Source: Caulobacter segnis (GTDB taxonomy: Bacteria; Pseudomonadota; Alphaproteobacteria; Caulobacterales; Caulobacteraceae). From it: DNA of 64,000 bases. The DNA is taken from positions 4,836,001-4,900,000 of the forward strand of contig NZ_CP082923.1 of assembly GCF_019931575.1 (NCBI RefSeq). The letters are read 5' to 3'. Position numbers and translations under genes: made by a program. This document shows, piece after piece, positions 47,424-60,377 of this stretch. Every line of letters starts with the position of its first letter. Positions within the stretch are counted from its first letter, which is position 1. The notes under the pieces were generated by a model. That model saw only the letters and a program-made list of their open reading frames with translations. It had not been told where the DNA came from and did no database searches.

Positions 47424-47750
47424 CTAGGTTTCCATAGGCCGGCGCGAAAGTCTTGCGGTCTGGCGGCCGTATTTCAAGGGATGATCGCGCGTAGGTTGGC
47501 AGGATATTCTCGTCGGCACCGCGCGCGGTCGAGAAGCCGTTCGACGACGGAGACCTTCAGATCGCGACGGCGAGTCATTGCCGGTCTCGGTGAACACCGG
47601 CCCTGAAATGAGGGGGATGGACCAGCGGCGCCAAAGGTCGGTCGTCGGCGCCGGGAAGCGGACCCAGCGAACGTCCGAGAAGGGTGGAGATTGGACCTCA
47701 GGCGCCCTCAACCTTGACGTTAAATGCTGGCGGATTAGCCTCAAAGAGAG
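47424..47750. other. Intergenic region without a supported gene
   Basis: About 330 bp between divergent genes, somewhat richer in A/T than the window average. Several short ORFs cross it in all frames, but none has a ribosome-binding site or a recognisable domain. It must hold promoters for both flanking genes; I could not identify them. Confidence 0.5.
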
Positions 47751-48710
47751 GTGGCGATCGTGGAGGTTGGCGTGTCGGTTTTGGCTCTGATCTTCAGTGG
47801 CTTGCTGGCGGGGCAAAGCGTCTCACCACCGAACCCATCGCCTTCTCCGCCTGCGACGAGCTCCGAGATTCAAGTTAAGGTGCGTTTCGCGCCCCAAGCT
47901 GCCCACAAGCCCGCGGCGTATGAACTGGTTCGTGGCCACGTGACCTTCAGGGCCGTAGTGGCGGGGCGCGACGTTTGGGCTCTGCTGGATACCGGGGCGG
48001 AGCGCAGCCTGATCGACACGACACTGGCGGCCGACGCCGGTCTCCAAATCGGCGCGCCGCAGGGGATGGTCCGAACATCCACCGGGTCTTCGATCCCGAA
48101 GCGGCGGGTGTCTGATGTCCAGATCAGGATTCCTGATCAACTTGAGATTCAGAGCCCCGCCGTGGCCGGTTTTGACATGGCCGCGCTATCGGCGGCGATG
48201 GGCCGCAAGATCGAATTCATCCTGGGGGGCGACCATCTGTCCCAGCTCGCGGTCAAGCTGGACCCGGCAAAGCGAACCCTCGACCTCTACCCATCGGGCG
48301 TGTTGCGGCCTCCCGCAGGCTTTCCGTTCCTGCCCCTCAAGGACGGCTACCGGATTGAGATAGACGTCGACGGCAAACCCGTCGTCATCGAAGTTGACCT
48401 GGGCGCCGCCGGCGCCCTTACGCTTGAGCCGAACGCCTGGCGGCGGGTCGGACCAGCCAATGCCAGCGTCCAGCGAGGGGAAACCGTTGGCGTGGACGGG
48501 CTCAAGCGGGCTGCGGATTTCGGCGTCCTGCCCGTCGTGAGCCTTGGCGCCAATCGCTACACGAACGTTAGGACCAAGATCTTCCCTTGGTCTGGTGACG
48601 ACACTGAAGGCGCGATCGGCATGGATCTGCTGGATCAGCTTTTCATTGTGCTCGATGCCAAAGCTGGAAAGATGTGGCTCGCACCGCCGGCTGGCATGCC
48701 GCGTGGCTGA
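47751..48710 (+). CDS. Retropepsin-like aspartic protease domain protein
   Basis: A 319-residue protein with a short hydrophobic leader (VSVLALIFSGLLAG) and a Pro/Ser-rich linker, suggesting export. The catalytic motif Asp80-Thr-Gly lies in VWALLDTGAERSLID, and the second half has a degenerate copy (VIEVDLGAAGALTL), with GAIGMDLLDQLFIVLDAKAG forming the usual flap end. Bacterial proteins of this kind act as retroviral-type proteases or are inactive. Start is GTG 47751 or GTG 47760 (GAGAGG 8 nt before the latter). Base composition resembles the adjacent hydrolase rather than core genes. Confidence 0.78.
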   Translation: MAIVEVGVSVLALIFSGLLAGQSVSPPNPSPSPPATSSEIQVKVRFAPQAAHKPAAYELVRGHVTFRAVVAGRDVWALLDTGAERSLIDTTLAADAGLQIGAPQGMVRTSTGSSIPKRRVSDVQIRIPDQLEIQSPAVAGFDMAALSAAMGRKIEFILGGDHLSQLAVKLDPAKRTLDLYPSGVLRPPAGFPFLPLKDGYRIEIDVDGKPVVIEVDLGAAGALTLEPNAWRRVGPANASVQRGETVGVDGLKRAADFGVLPVVSLGANRYTNVRTKIFPWSGDDTEGAIGMDLLDQLFIVLDAKAGKMWLAPPAGMPRG

Positions 48711-48804
48711 AGCGCTAGGTTGGGTTAAACGCCGATGTCCGCAACGGGCCGTAAGCGGCCTCCCGGGTCGGTGCAGCCTTAGATCTCTTGGAGGCTGCCG
48801 CCAT

Positions 48805-48960
48805 GTGACCACGCTCCTGGACGAGGCCGAGCACGACATGCGCATCCTGACTCGCGAATACCCGCCGCAAGTGCTGGCGGAATATCTGGCGGGCGCCGCC
48901 GAGACGCGACGTGAGTTCGAGGACGGGCGGCGCGAGATCCTGCTGAACCCGCGCGCCTGA
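48805..48960 (+). CDS. Putative small protein of 51 residues
   Basis: A short ORF starting at GTG 48805, with GGAGG 11 nt upstream, encoding a charged helical peptide (TLLDEAEHDMRILTREYPPQ...RREFEDGRREILLNPRA). Codon bias is strongly G/C in third positions and hence coding-like. It is 95 bp after the retropepsin gene and convergent with bioB. I do not recognise a family; it could be spurious. Confidence 0.45.
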   Translation: MTTLLDEAEHDMRILTREYPPQVLAEYLAGAAETRREFEDGRREILLNPRA

Positions 48961-48970
48961 TCGTACGGTC

Positions 48971-50002
48971 CTACTCCGCCGCGACGACCTCGTGCGCGTG
49001 GTCGTGCGCCTCGACATGGACCTTGCCGCCCATGGGCCGCAGGTCGAGGTCGTGGAACAGCTTGCTGTCCTCGTCCATGCCGGGCAGCGGGGTGGTCAGG
49101 AGCTTGCCGCCGACGAAGATGGAGTTGGCGCCGGCCATGAAGCACAGGGCCTGCAGTTCGCGGCTCATGCCCTCGCGGCCGGCCGACAGGCGGACCATGG
49201 ACCGGGGGCAGACGATGCGGGCCACGGCGATGGTGCGGACGAACTCGATGGCGTCGATCTGCTTGTCGCCGTCGGCCAGGATCCTGTCGCCCAACGGGGT
49301 GCCGCTGACCGGGACCAGGCCGTTGATCGGCAGGCTGTCGGGATGGGCCGGCAGAGTGGCCAGTTGGTGCAGCAGGCCGGCGCGGTCGCGGCGCTGCTCG
49401 CCCATGCCGACGATGCCGCCGCAGCAAGTGCTCATGCCCGCGTCGCGGACATGGGCCAGGGTGTCCAGCCGCTCCTGATAGGTGCGGGTGGTGACCACGT
49501 CCTTGTAGTAGTCCGGGCCGGTGTCGAGGTTGTGGTTGTAGTAGTCGAGGCCGGCGGCCTTCAGGGCCTTGGCCTGGTCGGCGGTCAGCATGCCCAGGGT
49601 GGCGCAGGTCTCCAGGCCGAGCGCCTTCACCTCGCCGATCATTTCGGTCAGCTTGGGCAGGTCGCGGTCCTTCAGCTCGCGCCAGGCCGCGCCCATGCAG
49701 AAGCGCTGGGCCCCGCCGTCGCGGGCGGCGCGGGCCTTGGCCACCACGTCGGCGGCGGCCATCAGCTTCTCGGCCTTGAGGCCGGTCTTGAAATGGGCGC
49801 TCTGGCTGCAATAGCCGCAGTTCTCGGCGCAGCCGCCGGTCTTGACCGACAGCAGCTGCGACAGCTGCACCTCCGACGGATCGAACCCCGCCCGGTGCAC
49901 GCTCGCGGCCTGGAACACCAGCTCCATGAACGGCAGGTCGAACAGGGCCTCCACCTCGGGAAGCGTCCAGTCGTGGCGGGGGGCGGCGTTGATTTGGCTC
50001 AT
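48971..50002 (-). CDS. bioB: Biotin synthase
   Basis: Radical-SAM enzyme of 343 residues that inserts sulfur into dethiobiotin as the last step of biotin synthesis. The [4Fe-4S] cluster cysteines are Cys58, Cys62 and Cys65 in [17 protein letters not shown]. The [2Fe-2S] ligands include the Cys in [10 protein letters not shown] and the [10 protein letters not shown] pair. I chose ATG 50002 as the family starts close to it. The other bio genes are not adjacent. A CYTH-CHAD gene is divergent. Confidence 0.96.
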   Translation of the reverse strand: MSQINAAPRHDWTLPEVEALFDLPFMELVFQAASVHRAGFDPSEVQLSQLLSVKTGGCAENCGYCSQSAHFKTGLKAEKLMAAADVVAKARAARDGGAQRFCMGAAWRELKDRDLPKLTEMIGEVKALGLETCATLGMLTADQAKALKAAGLDYYNHNLDTGPDYYKDVVTTRTYQERLDTLAHVRDAGMSTCCGGIVGMGEQRRDRAGLLHQLATLPAHPDSLPINGLVPVSGTPLGDRILADGDKQIDAIEFVRTIAVARIVCPRSMVRLSAGREGMSRELQALCFMAGANSIFVGGKLLTTPLPGMDEDSKLFHDLDLRPMGGKVHVEAHDHAHEVVAAE

Positions 50003-50139
50003 GGCGCGCACGTTTGGACCCGTGTCAAAGACTTGGCAAGACGCTTGGGCCCGCGCCTCGGGCAAGACCCTTGGCAAGACGGCGGAGACAGGTCATAGCG
50101 CTGTCGGAGCCAGGCGAGCGCTCTGGAGTTGATCAGGTC

Positions 50140-51621
50140 ATGGATCGCGAGATCGAGCTGAAATTCCTGATCCCGCCGGAATCGGCGGCGCTGGCCCTGG
50201 CCCAGCTGCACGGCGAGGGCGCGGTGCGCCAGCTGGACGCCACCTATTTCGACACCCCAGACCACGCCCTGCGCAAGGCCGGCTTCGGCCTGCGCGTCCG
50301 CGACGGCGAGGGCGGCCGCAAGCAGACCCTGAAGTCGGCCTCGGCCGGCGGCGTCTTCTCGCGCGGCGAATGGGAGACGGCGATCGCCGGGCCCGATCCG
50401 GACCGCGACGCCCTGGCCCGCACGCCGGCGGCCGCCATGCTGGACGGCGAGACCCTGACCCCGGTCTTCACCACTCGGGTCGAGCGCGTCGTTCGCATCG
50501 TCCATGTCGGCGACGCCATCATCGAGGCGGCGCTCGACCGGGGCGAGCTCAGCGCCGACGGCCGTCGCGCGCCGGTCTGCGAACTGGAGCTGGAGCTGAA
50601 GGCCGGCCAGCCGGGGGCGCTGTTCGACCTGGCCCGCGAGCTGGCCAAGCGCACGCCGCTGCGGCTGTCGCTGATCAGCAAGGCCGAGCGGGGCTACGGC
50701 CTCGCGGCCGGCGTCGACGCCCCGGCTCCGCGCCGGCAGGCCGCCGCCCTGGACCCGGCCGCCAGCGTCGGCGAGGCGCTGCAGGCGCTCGGCCAGGCCG
50801 ATCTGGCCCACCTCTGCGCCGGCCTCGAGGCCCTGCGCGAACGGCCCGAGCCGGACAGCGTCCACCAGGCGCGGGTCGCCACCCGGCGGCTGCGGGCGCT
50901 GCTGAAGATCTTCAAGCCGCTGGCCCGGGACGAGGCCGCCCGGCGGCTCGACGCGGAACTGGCCTGGCTGGCCGGCGAGTTCGACGCCGCCCGCGACCTC
51001 GACGTCTTCGTCGGCGAGGTCTGGAACGCCAGCGCCGCCGGCGCGGCCTTCGCCGGTCGCGACGCCTTCGAGCGCGGTCTCGAGGCCGCCCGCGCCAACG
51101 CCTATCTCCGCATGGAGGCGGCGCTGGAAAGCCCGCGCGCCCGCGACGTGCTGCTTGAGGCCGCCGCCTGGCTGGAAGCCGGCGCCTGGACGACAGATCC
51201 GGGGCTCGCCGAGGTCCGCGACGGCCCGGCCGCGGCTCACGCCGCCAAGGTGCTGGAACACCGCCTCAAGCAGGTGAGGAAGCGCGCCAAGGCGTTCTCC
51301 GACCTCGACGCCCAGGCCCGCCACAGGCTGCGCCTGAAGGGCAAGACCCTGCGCTACGCGGCCGAGGACCTGGCGGGGTTGTTTCCGGAGCATCCCAAAC
51401 GCGCCGAACGCTTCATCGCCGCTTCGCGCGCCGTGCAGGACATCCTGGGCGCTCTGAACGACCGCAGCGTCCGCCAGACCCTGATTGAGACCGTCAGCCA
51501 CGGCGACGCGACGACTGCCCGCGACGCCGCCCGGATCGCCCTGGCCGACGACGAGACGGAGCTCCTCGACCGGGCTCGCCGGGCGCTGGACGACCTGCTC
51601 GACGCCAAGCCGTTCTGGTGA
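50140..51621 (+). CDS. CYTH-CHAD domain protein (inorganic triphosphatase type)
   Basis: A 493-residue fusion. The N-terminal CYTH domain begins with the ExExK motif in DREIELKFLIP and binds triphosphate; the E. coli homologue YgiF hydrolyses inorganic tripolyphosphate. The C-terminal CHAD domain, rich in conserved His and Arg (PDSVHQARVATRRLRALLKIF), binds polyphosphate. The ATG at 50140 is supported by GGAG and an AGG; the longer frame from 50014 runs over the bioB promoter. The role is probably polyphosphate metabolism. It is convergent with the rRNA operon terminator. Confidence 0.9.
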   Translation: MDREIELKFLIPPESAALALAQLHGEGAVRQLDATYFDTPDHALRKAGFGLRVRDGEGGRKQTLKSASAGGVFSRGEWETAIAGPDPDRDALARTPAAAMLDGETLTPVFTTRVERVVRIVHVGDAIIEAALDRGELSADGRRAPVCELELELKAGQPGALFDLARELAKRTPLRLSLISKAERGYGLAAGVDAPAPRRQAAALDPAASVGEALQALGQADLAHLCAGLEALRERPEPDSVHQARVATRRLRALLKIFKPLARDEAARRLDAELAWLAGEFDAARDLDVFVGEVWNASAAGAAFAGRDAFERGLEAARANAYLRMEAALESPRARDVLLEAAAWLEAGAWTTDPGLAEVRDGPAAAHAAKVLEHRLKQVRKRAKAFSDLDAQARHRLRLKGKTLRYAAEDLAGLFPEHPKRAERFIAASRAVQDILGALNDRSVRQTLIETVSHGDATTARDAARIALADDETELLDRARRALDDLLDAKPFW

Positions 51622-51645
51622 GGCTGGAAGATGAGACCAGAAACG

Positions 51646-51668
51646 CAAAAAGCCGCCCGAAGGCGGCT
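51646..51668 (-). terminator. Terminator of the rRNA operon / tRNA-fMet
   Basis: On the minus strand AGCCGCC-TTCG-GGCGGCT (51651-51668) is followed by TTTTTG. A 7-bp GC stem with the stable TTCG tetraloop and a T run lies 18 bp after the tRNA-fMet 3' end, a classic Rho-independent terminator. Confidence 0.9.
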
Positions 51669-51685
51669 ATTGCTTGGAAGACCCT

Positions 51686-51762
<77 letters not shown>

Positions 51763-51820
51763 TCAGGGTGTTTGATTGTGATGGCAGGGCTTGGACTTAA
51801 TCGGAGATATCCTTTTGGCG

Positions 51821-51938
51821 GACCTGGCGGCGACCTACTCTCCCGCGCCTTGAGACGAAGTACCATTGGCCCAGGGGGACTTAACGACCGAGTTCGGAAT
51901 GGGATCGGGTGGGGAACCCCCGGCAAAGCCACCAGGTC
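51821..51938 (-). rRNA. 5S ribosomal RNA
   Basis: About 118 nt, bounded by complementary ends (GACCTGGTGG at 5' and CCGCCAGGTC at 3'). The internal segment AACTCGGTCGTTAAGTCCCC is typical of alphaproteobacterial 5S. Boundaries are accurate to a few bases. Confidence 0.95.
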
Positions 51939-52039
51939 AGCGAAAAGGATATCAGTCGCTCTCTTGCGAGAGCGAAGATTGTGAAGAAGACATCAGTGTC
52001 TGAAGTAGAGCCATGCGTTTGCATGGGTTTGACTGAAGA

Positions 52040-54832
<2,793 letters not shown>

Positions 54833-55082
54833 TCAGCAAAACCCATGCATAATCGACCCTAGCCGCATCTCGCGGGAAGGGATCGAGCATGAGCTCTACC
54901 TTTAGTCAGACAATGATGTCTTCTTAAGTCCATCCTTAAACCAGGTCCGTATCCCAGGGGTGAGCTACGGTTGGCGGAGGAACCCTGCCTTCACAATGTC
55001 ATTTCGCAGCTGGCTCGAAAGCCAGTGCAAACTTGATCATTCCTCGATCGCGATCTCTTCGACTGTCCGATGACAGGAGAGA
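54833..55082 (-). other. Internal transcribed spacer between tRNA-Ala and 23S rRNA
   Basis: About 250 bp without genes. It contains AT-richer segments and several short complementary stretches that probably form the 23S processing stem with the sequence after the 23S 3' end. Spacer between tRNA-Ile and 16S (55302-55489) is similar. Confidence 0.6.
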
Positions 55083-55158
55083 TGGTGGAGCCAGACGGAT
55101 TCGAACCGACGACATCCTGCTTGCAAAGCAGGCGCTCTACCAACTGAGCTATGGCCCC
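55083..55158 (-). tRNA. tRNA-Ala (TGC)
   Basis: A 76-nt tRNA with encoded CCA and anticodon TGC in CTTTGCAAG. Acceptor stem GGGGCCA / TGGCTCC, D-loop AGCTCAGTTGG and T-loop GGTTCGAATCC are all intact. Standard position in the 16S-23S spacer. Confidence 0.97.
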
Positions 55159-55224
55159 TCACACTCGGTGTGAGTTGCTTGCCCAGCGGGAGCTGGTCGG
55201 TTGCGGTTCCGTAGGATGGAAGAG

Positions 55225-55301
55225 TGGTAGGCCCGATAAGACTTGAACTTATGACCTCACGCTTATCAAGCGTGCGCTCTAACCAACTGAGCTACGGGCC
55301 C
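55225..55301 (-). tRNA. tRNA-Ile (GAT)
   Basis: A 77-nt tRNA with encoded CCA and GAT anticodon in CTTGATAAG. Acceptor stem GGGCCCG / CGGGCCT (closing G-T pair), T-arm AAGTTCAAGTCTT. It precedes tRNA-Ala in the transcribed order. Confidence 0.97.
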
Positions 55302-55483
55302 ATAGGCCGCTCAGATCAAACCCGACCCTCAGGCCAGGCCCGCTCCAGGGCTCGCGATCGCCTCGACCGCCTAACGGCGACCAAGGAGTGGAAAGAGAAA
55401 CGAAGACGGCGGCGATCCGCTCATTTGTGCGCATCTAGTGCGCTGTCTGGAGCTTCAATAGTCTCGTGAGAGACTGGAGAAGC

Positions 55484-56978
<1,495 letters not shown>

Positions 56979-57137
56979 GTTGACATTGACTCCAGCTATT
57001 TGACCGAGGGGAAAACCTCAGTCGCGTATCTGGTTTGCATAGTTTCTTGACGAGTTCCCATCACACAATGACCAACACCAAAGCGTCAGCCACCGTATTA
57101 ATGGTGTCTTCAAGAGACCGCATTTGTCAGCGTCGAA

Positions 57138-57156
57138 GGTAGACCTAAAGTCTACC
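57138..57156 (-). promoter_or_regulatory. Inverted repeat in the rRNA leader
   Basis: GGTAGAC-CTAAA-GTCTACC, a perfect 7-bp stem with a 5-nt loop, lies downstream of the promoters and upstream of the 16S 5' end. It may be a processing or antitermination hairpin. Confidence 0.45.
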
Positions 57157-57261
57157 GCCAGAGCGCCGCCGCCTGCGTTTCTCTTTCCAAATCAACAATG
57201 TCAAAGACCCGAACCGCCGAAGCGGCCCCACCGTTTAGCGCCCAGTGTCGGCGGAGGCGGC

Positions 57262-57290
57262 TATCTATCCAACCTCGTATCTCGTGTCAA
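57262..57290 (-). promoter_or_regulatory. rRNA promoter candidate P3
   Basis: Minus-strand TTGACA (57285-57290), exact 17-bp spacer, then TAGATA (57262-57267). It is the promoter nearest to 16S and has an A/T-rich stretch (AAAAAACGAT) directly upstream of the -35 box. Confidence 0.6.
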
Positions 57291-57361
57291 ATCGTTTTTT
57301 TCAAAACGTTTCGAACCGGACCGGCGAAGCCGGGAAATCCCGGAGACACCAGAGCGGCCAG

Positions 57362-57390
57362 CTTCTAGAGAAGCCAACCTTGCCAGTCAA
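57362..57390 (-). promoter_or_regulatory. rRNA promoter candidate P2
   Basis: Minus-strand TTGACT (57385-57390), 17-bp spacer, TAGAAG (57362-57367) preceded by CTC, close to the Caulobacter -10 consensus. Upstream lies an A/T-rich stretch (CAAAATAACT) that could be an UP element. Confidence 0.65.
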
Positions 57391-57489
57391 CCAGTTATTT
57401 TGAAGAAACTTCAGAACAACTACCTGAATGACTTAACACCGCGCCGCTGAATTCTTGCGAACTCTTGTCTGCGATGTTTCGGAGCGGCG

Positions 57490-57518
57490 CTTCTAAAGAG
57501 GCGACATTCCGAAGTCAA
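57490..57518 (-). promoter_or_regulatory. rRNA promoter candidate P1
   Basis: Minus-strand TTGACT (57513-57518), 17-bp spacer, TAGAAG (57490-57495). It has the same hexamers and spacing as P2, and both have GGTTGACT at the -35 side, so they look duplicated. Confidence 0.65.
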
Positions 57519-57788
57519 CCAACTCTTTTGACTTTTTCGACGCTCCGGAGAACCGGGATCGAAGAGACAAAAAGAGGATCCTCGGGCCGCCATGGCCGCC
57601 CTTGCGGATCCGTCATCGAGTCGATTGGAGCGCGGTGTTTAGCGAAGCGTCTGAACCGATGCAACTCCCTTTCGGGGGTCGCGTCGTCCGGTCGCGATGC
57701 CGTTCCGAGCGAGGCGGTGATCTAGTCCTCCGTCGGACGACTGGCAACCCCCTCGCGACAATATAACGACGCTCTTTTGACGTCGTAA

Positions 57789-58139
<351 letters not shown>

Positions 58140-59378
58140 TTAGGCCGCCACTTCCTTCATGGACACCGTAGGATCGGCGAGCTTTTCGGCGCTCACCGGC
58201 GTGCGTTTGGCGATCAGCTGCTTGCCGGCCATGAACTCGGGCGGCGCGTTGACCGCCTCGACGGCCTGCAGCAGGTCGCCCTTCAGATGGAAGACCGCGA
58301 ACCTGGCGGCGACGACGTCGCCGCGCACCACCTGACGGTCGGCCTCGAACGGCAGGCCGGCGATCTGCAGCTTCAGATCATACTGGTCGGACCAGAACCA
58401 CGGCACCTCGGGCGCGGGGCCCGGCCGGCCCAGAATCGCCGAGGCGGCCTGCTTGGCCTGCTCTAGGGCGTTGGGCACGCTTTCCAGGCGGAACTGGCGC
58501 TCATAGAGCGGCAGCGGACGATGGGTGACGTCGCCGATCGCGAAGATCGACGGATCGTTCGTCCGCGCCTCCAGGTCGACGACCACGCCATTGGCGGTCG
58601 CGAGACCCGCGTCCTTGGCCAGTTCGTCATTGGGAACCGCGCCGACCCCGACCAGGGCGGCGTCGCAGGCGACCACCCGACCATCGGAGAACTTCACGCC
58701 CGTGACGTGGCCGTCCTGGCCCTCGAAGCCCGCGACGCCGGCGTTCAGCTCGAACGTGACGCCGTGCTTGCCGTGATAGTCCTGGAAGAAGAGCGACAGG
58801 GTCTCGCAGGCGACGCGGGCCAGGACCCGGCTCTCGCGCTCGACGACCATGGCGTGGCTGCCCAGCGCCCGGGCCGAGGCGGCCGCCTCCAGACCGACAT
58901 AGCCGCCCCCGATCACGGCCAGGCGCTTGTCCGGGCCCAGGGCGTGCTTGAGCAGCTCCGCGTCAGCCGCCGTGCGCAGGGCCAGGACGCCGGCCAGGTC
59001 CGAACCGGGAATCGGCAGCGCGCGAGCGCGGGCGCCGGTGGCCAGGATCAGGAAGTCGTAGGCAATGACCTCGCCCGAGGCCAGGGTCACCGTCTTCTCA
59101 GAGCGATTGATCCGCTCGGCCACGCCCTGCAGGCGCAGCATGACGTTGTTCTCGGCGTACCACTCGGCGGGCTTCAGCGAGAGCGACTCGGCGTCGGCCT
59201 CGCCCTTCAGCCAGGCCTTGGACAGCGGGGGGCGCTGGTAGGGCAGCAGAGGCTCGTCGCCGATCAGGACGATCCGGCCTTCGTGACCGTACTGACGCAG
59301 GAACGCGGCGGCCGAGCCGCCCGCGTGCCCCGCGCCGACGATGACGACGCATGCGTTCTGATTGGCTTCAGCGCTCAA
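58140..59378 (-). CDS. FAD-dependent ferredoxin reductase
   Basis: A 412-residue pyridine-nucleotide-disulfide-type flavoprotein. The FAD motif is VVIVGAGHAGGSAAAFLR, the NAD motif VIGGGYVGLEAAASARALG, and SIFAIGDVTHRP closes the FAD domain; a C-terminal reductase domain with FWSDQYDLKLQIAG is typical of rhodocoxin, putidaredoxin or thioredoxin-type reductases. I chose the TTG at 59378 with GGGAGG 6 nt upstream, since the longer frame to 59417 has no such site. It is upstream of the ferredoxin gene, hence the inferred partnership. Confidence 0.92.
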   Translation of the reverse strand: MSAEANQNACVVIVGAGHAGGSAAAFLRQYGHEGRIVLIGDEPLLPYQRPPLSKAWLKGEADAESLSLKPAEWYAENNVMLRLQGVAERINRSEKTVTLASGEVIAYDFLILATGARARALPIPGSDLAGVLALRTAADAELLKHALGPDKRLAVIGGGYVGLEAAASARALGSHAMVVERESRVLARVACETLSLFFQDYHGKHGVTFELNAGVAGFEGQDGHVTGVKFSDGRVVACDAALVGVGAVPNDELAKDAGLATANGVVVDLEARTNDPSIFAIGDVTHRPLPLYERQFRLESVPNALEQAKQAASAILGRPGPAPEVPWFWSDQYDLKLQIAGLPFEADRQVVRGDVVAARFAVFHLKGDLLQAVEAVNAPPEFMAGKQLIAKRTPVSAEKLADPTVSMKEVAA

Positions 59379-59510
59379 CGACGCCCTCCCTTTCGTCAAA
59401 AATGACGCCGGCGTCACCTATTGGCAAGCGCCTTCGACAGAGGCGGATATAGAGCGCGTCAGGGAAAGTGTCTGCGATTTCGCGCCCGGACGCGCTGCTC
59501 ACTTGGAGAT

Positions 59511-59565
59511 GGAGCCTGCGAAGGCAGGCTCCACGCGGGGCGGCCCGTTTCCGAAGCCGCCCCGC
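59511..59565. terminator. Two tandem hairpins between sdhB and the flavoprotein gene
   Basis: GGAGCCTGC-GAAG-GCAGGCTCC at 59511-59532 and GCGGGGCGGC / GCCGCCCCGC at 59535-59565 (11-nt loop). Both stems are perfect. They lie downstream of sdhB, so may stop or stabilise its transcript, but lack a T tract. Confidence 0.55.
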
Positions 59566-59587
59566 GCCTGTCTTTGTAAGAAGCCCG

Positions 59588-60370
59588 TCAGACGACGCGC
59601 TCGACCATCATCTTCTTGATCTCGGCGATGGCCTTGGCCGGGTTCAGCCCCTTCGGGCAGACCTGGGCGCAGTTCATGATCGTGTGGCAACGATACAGCT
59701 TGAAGGGATCCTCAAGCGCGTCGAGGCGGTCGCCGGTGGCCTCGTCGCGGCTGTCGATCAGCCAGCGATAGGCGTGCAGCAGGGCCGCCGGGCCCAGATA
59801 CTTGTCACCGTTCCACCAGTAGCTGGGGCACGAGGTCGAGCAACAGGCGCACAGGATGCACTCGTAGAGGCCGTCGAGCTTCTCGCGGTCTTCCGGCGAC
59901 TGCTTCCACTCGGTCTGCGGTTCGGGCGTGTCGGTGTGCAGCCAGGGCTCGATCGAGGCGTACTGGGCGTAGAACAGCGTCAGGTCCGGGATCAGGTCCT
60001 TGACCACCGGCATGTGCGGCAGCGGGCTGATCTGGACGGCCTTGCCCGGCACCTCGGCCCAGCCGTGGGTGCAGGCCAGGGTGTTGCGGCCGCCGATGTT
60101 CATCGAGCACGAGCCGCAGACGCCTTCCCGGCACGACCGGCGGAAGGCCAGGGTCGGGTCGATGGTGTTCTTGATGTAGAGCAGGGCGTCCAGGACCATG
60201 GGGCCCACGGCGTCCATGTCGACGTCGTAGGTGTCCCAGCGCGGATTGCCGCCCGCTTCGGGGTCGTAGCGGTAGATCTTGAAGGTCTTGACCTTCTTGG
60301 CCCCGGCCGGCGCGGGCCAGTGCTTGCCCGACTTGACCTGCGAGTTCTTGGGGAGTGCGAGTTCGACCAT
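59588..60370 (-). CDS. sdhB: Succinate dehydrogenase iron-sulfur subunit
   Basis: A 260-residue electron-transfer subunit of respiratory complex II. The [2Fe-2S] ligands are in [13 protein letters not shown] (Cys80, Cys85, Cys88) and Cys100. The [4Fe-4S] and [3Fe-4S] ligands are in [19 protein letters not shown] and [20 protein letters not shown]. The gene follows sdhA after 7 bp, in the order sdhC-D-A-B. Confidence 0.97.
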   Translation of the reverse strand: MVELALPKNSQVKSGKHWPAPAGAKKVKTFKIYRYDPEAGGNPRWDTYDVDMDAVGPMVLDALLYIKNTIDPTLAFRRSCREGVCGSCSMNIGGRNTLACTHGWAEVPGKAVQISPLPHMPVVKDLIPDLTLFYAQYASIEPWLHTDTPEPQTEWKQSPEDREKLDGLYECILCACCSTSCPSYWWNGDKYLGPAALLHAYRWLIDSRDEATGDRLDALEDPFKLYRCHTIMNCAQVCPKGLNPAKAIAEIKKMMVERVV

Positions 60371-60377
60371 CGTACCC

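Larger units (their letters stand above)
56979..57788 (-). promoter_or_regulatory. rRNA operon promoter and leader region
   Basis: About 810 bp between 16S and the ferredoxin gene, with no credible coding sequence. It is AT-richer than its surroundings and holds three candidate promoters (57262, 57362, 57490), an inverted repeat at 57138-57156 and the untranslated rRNA leader. Confidence 0.7.
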
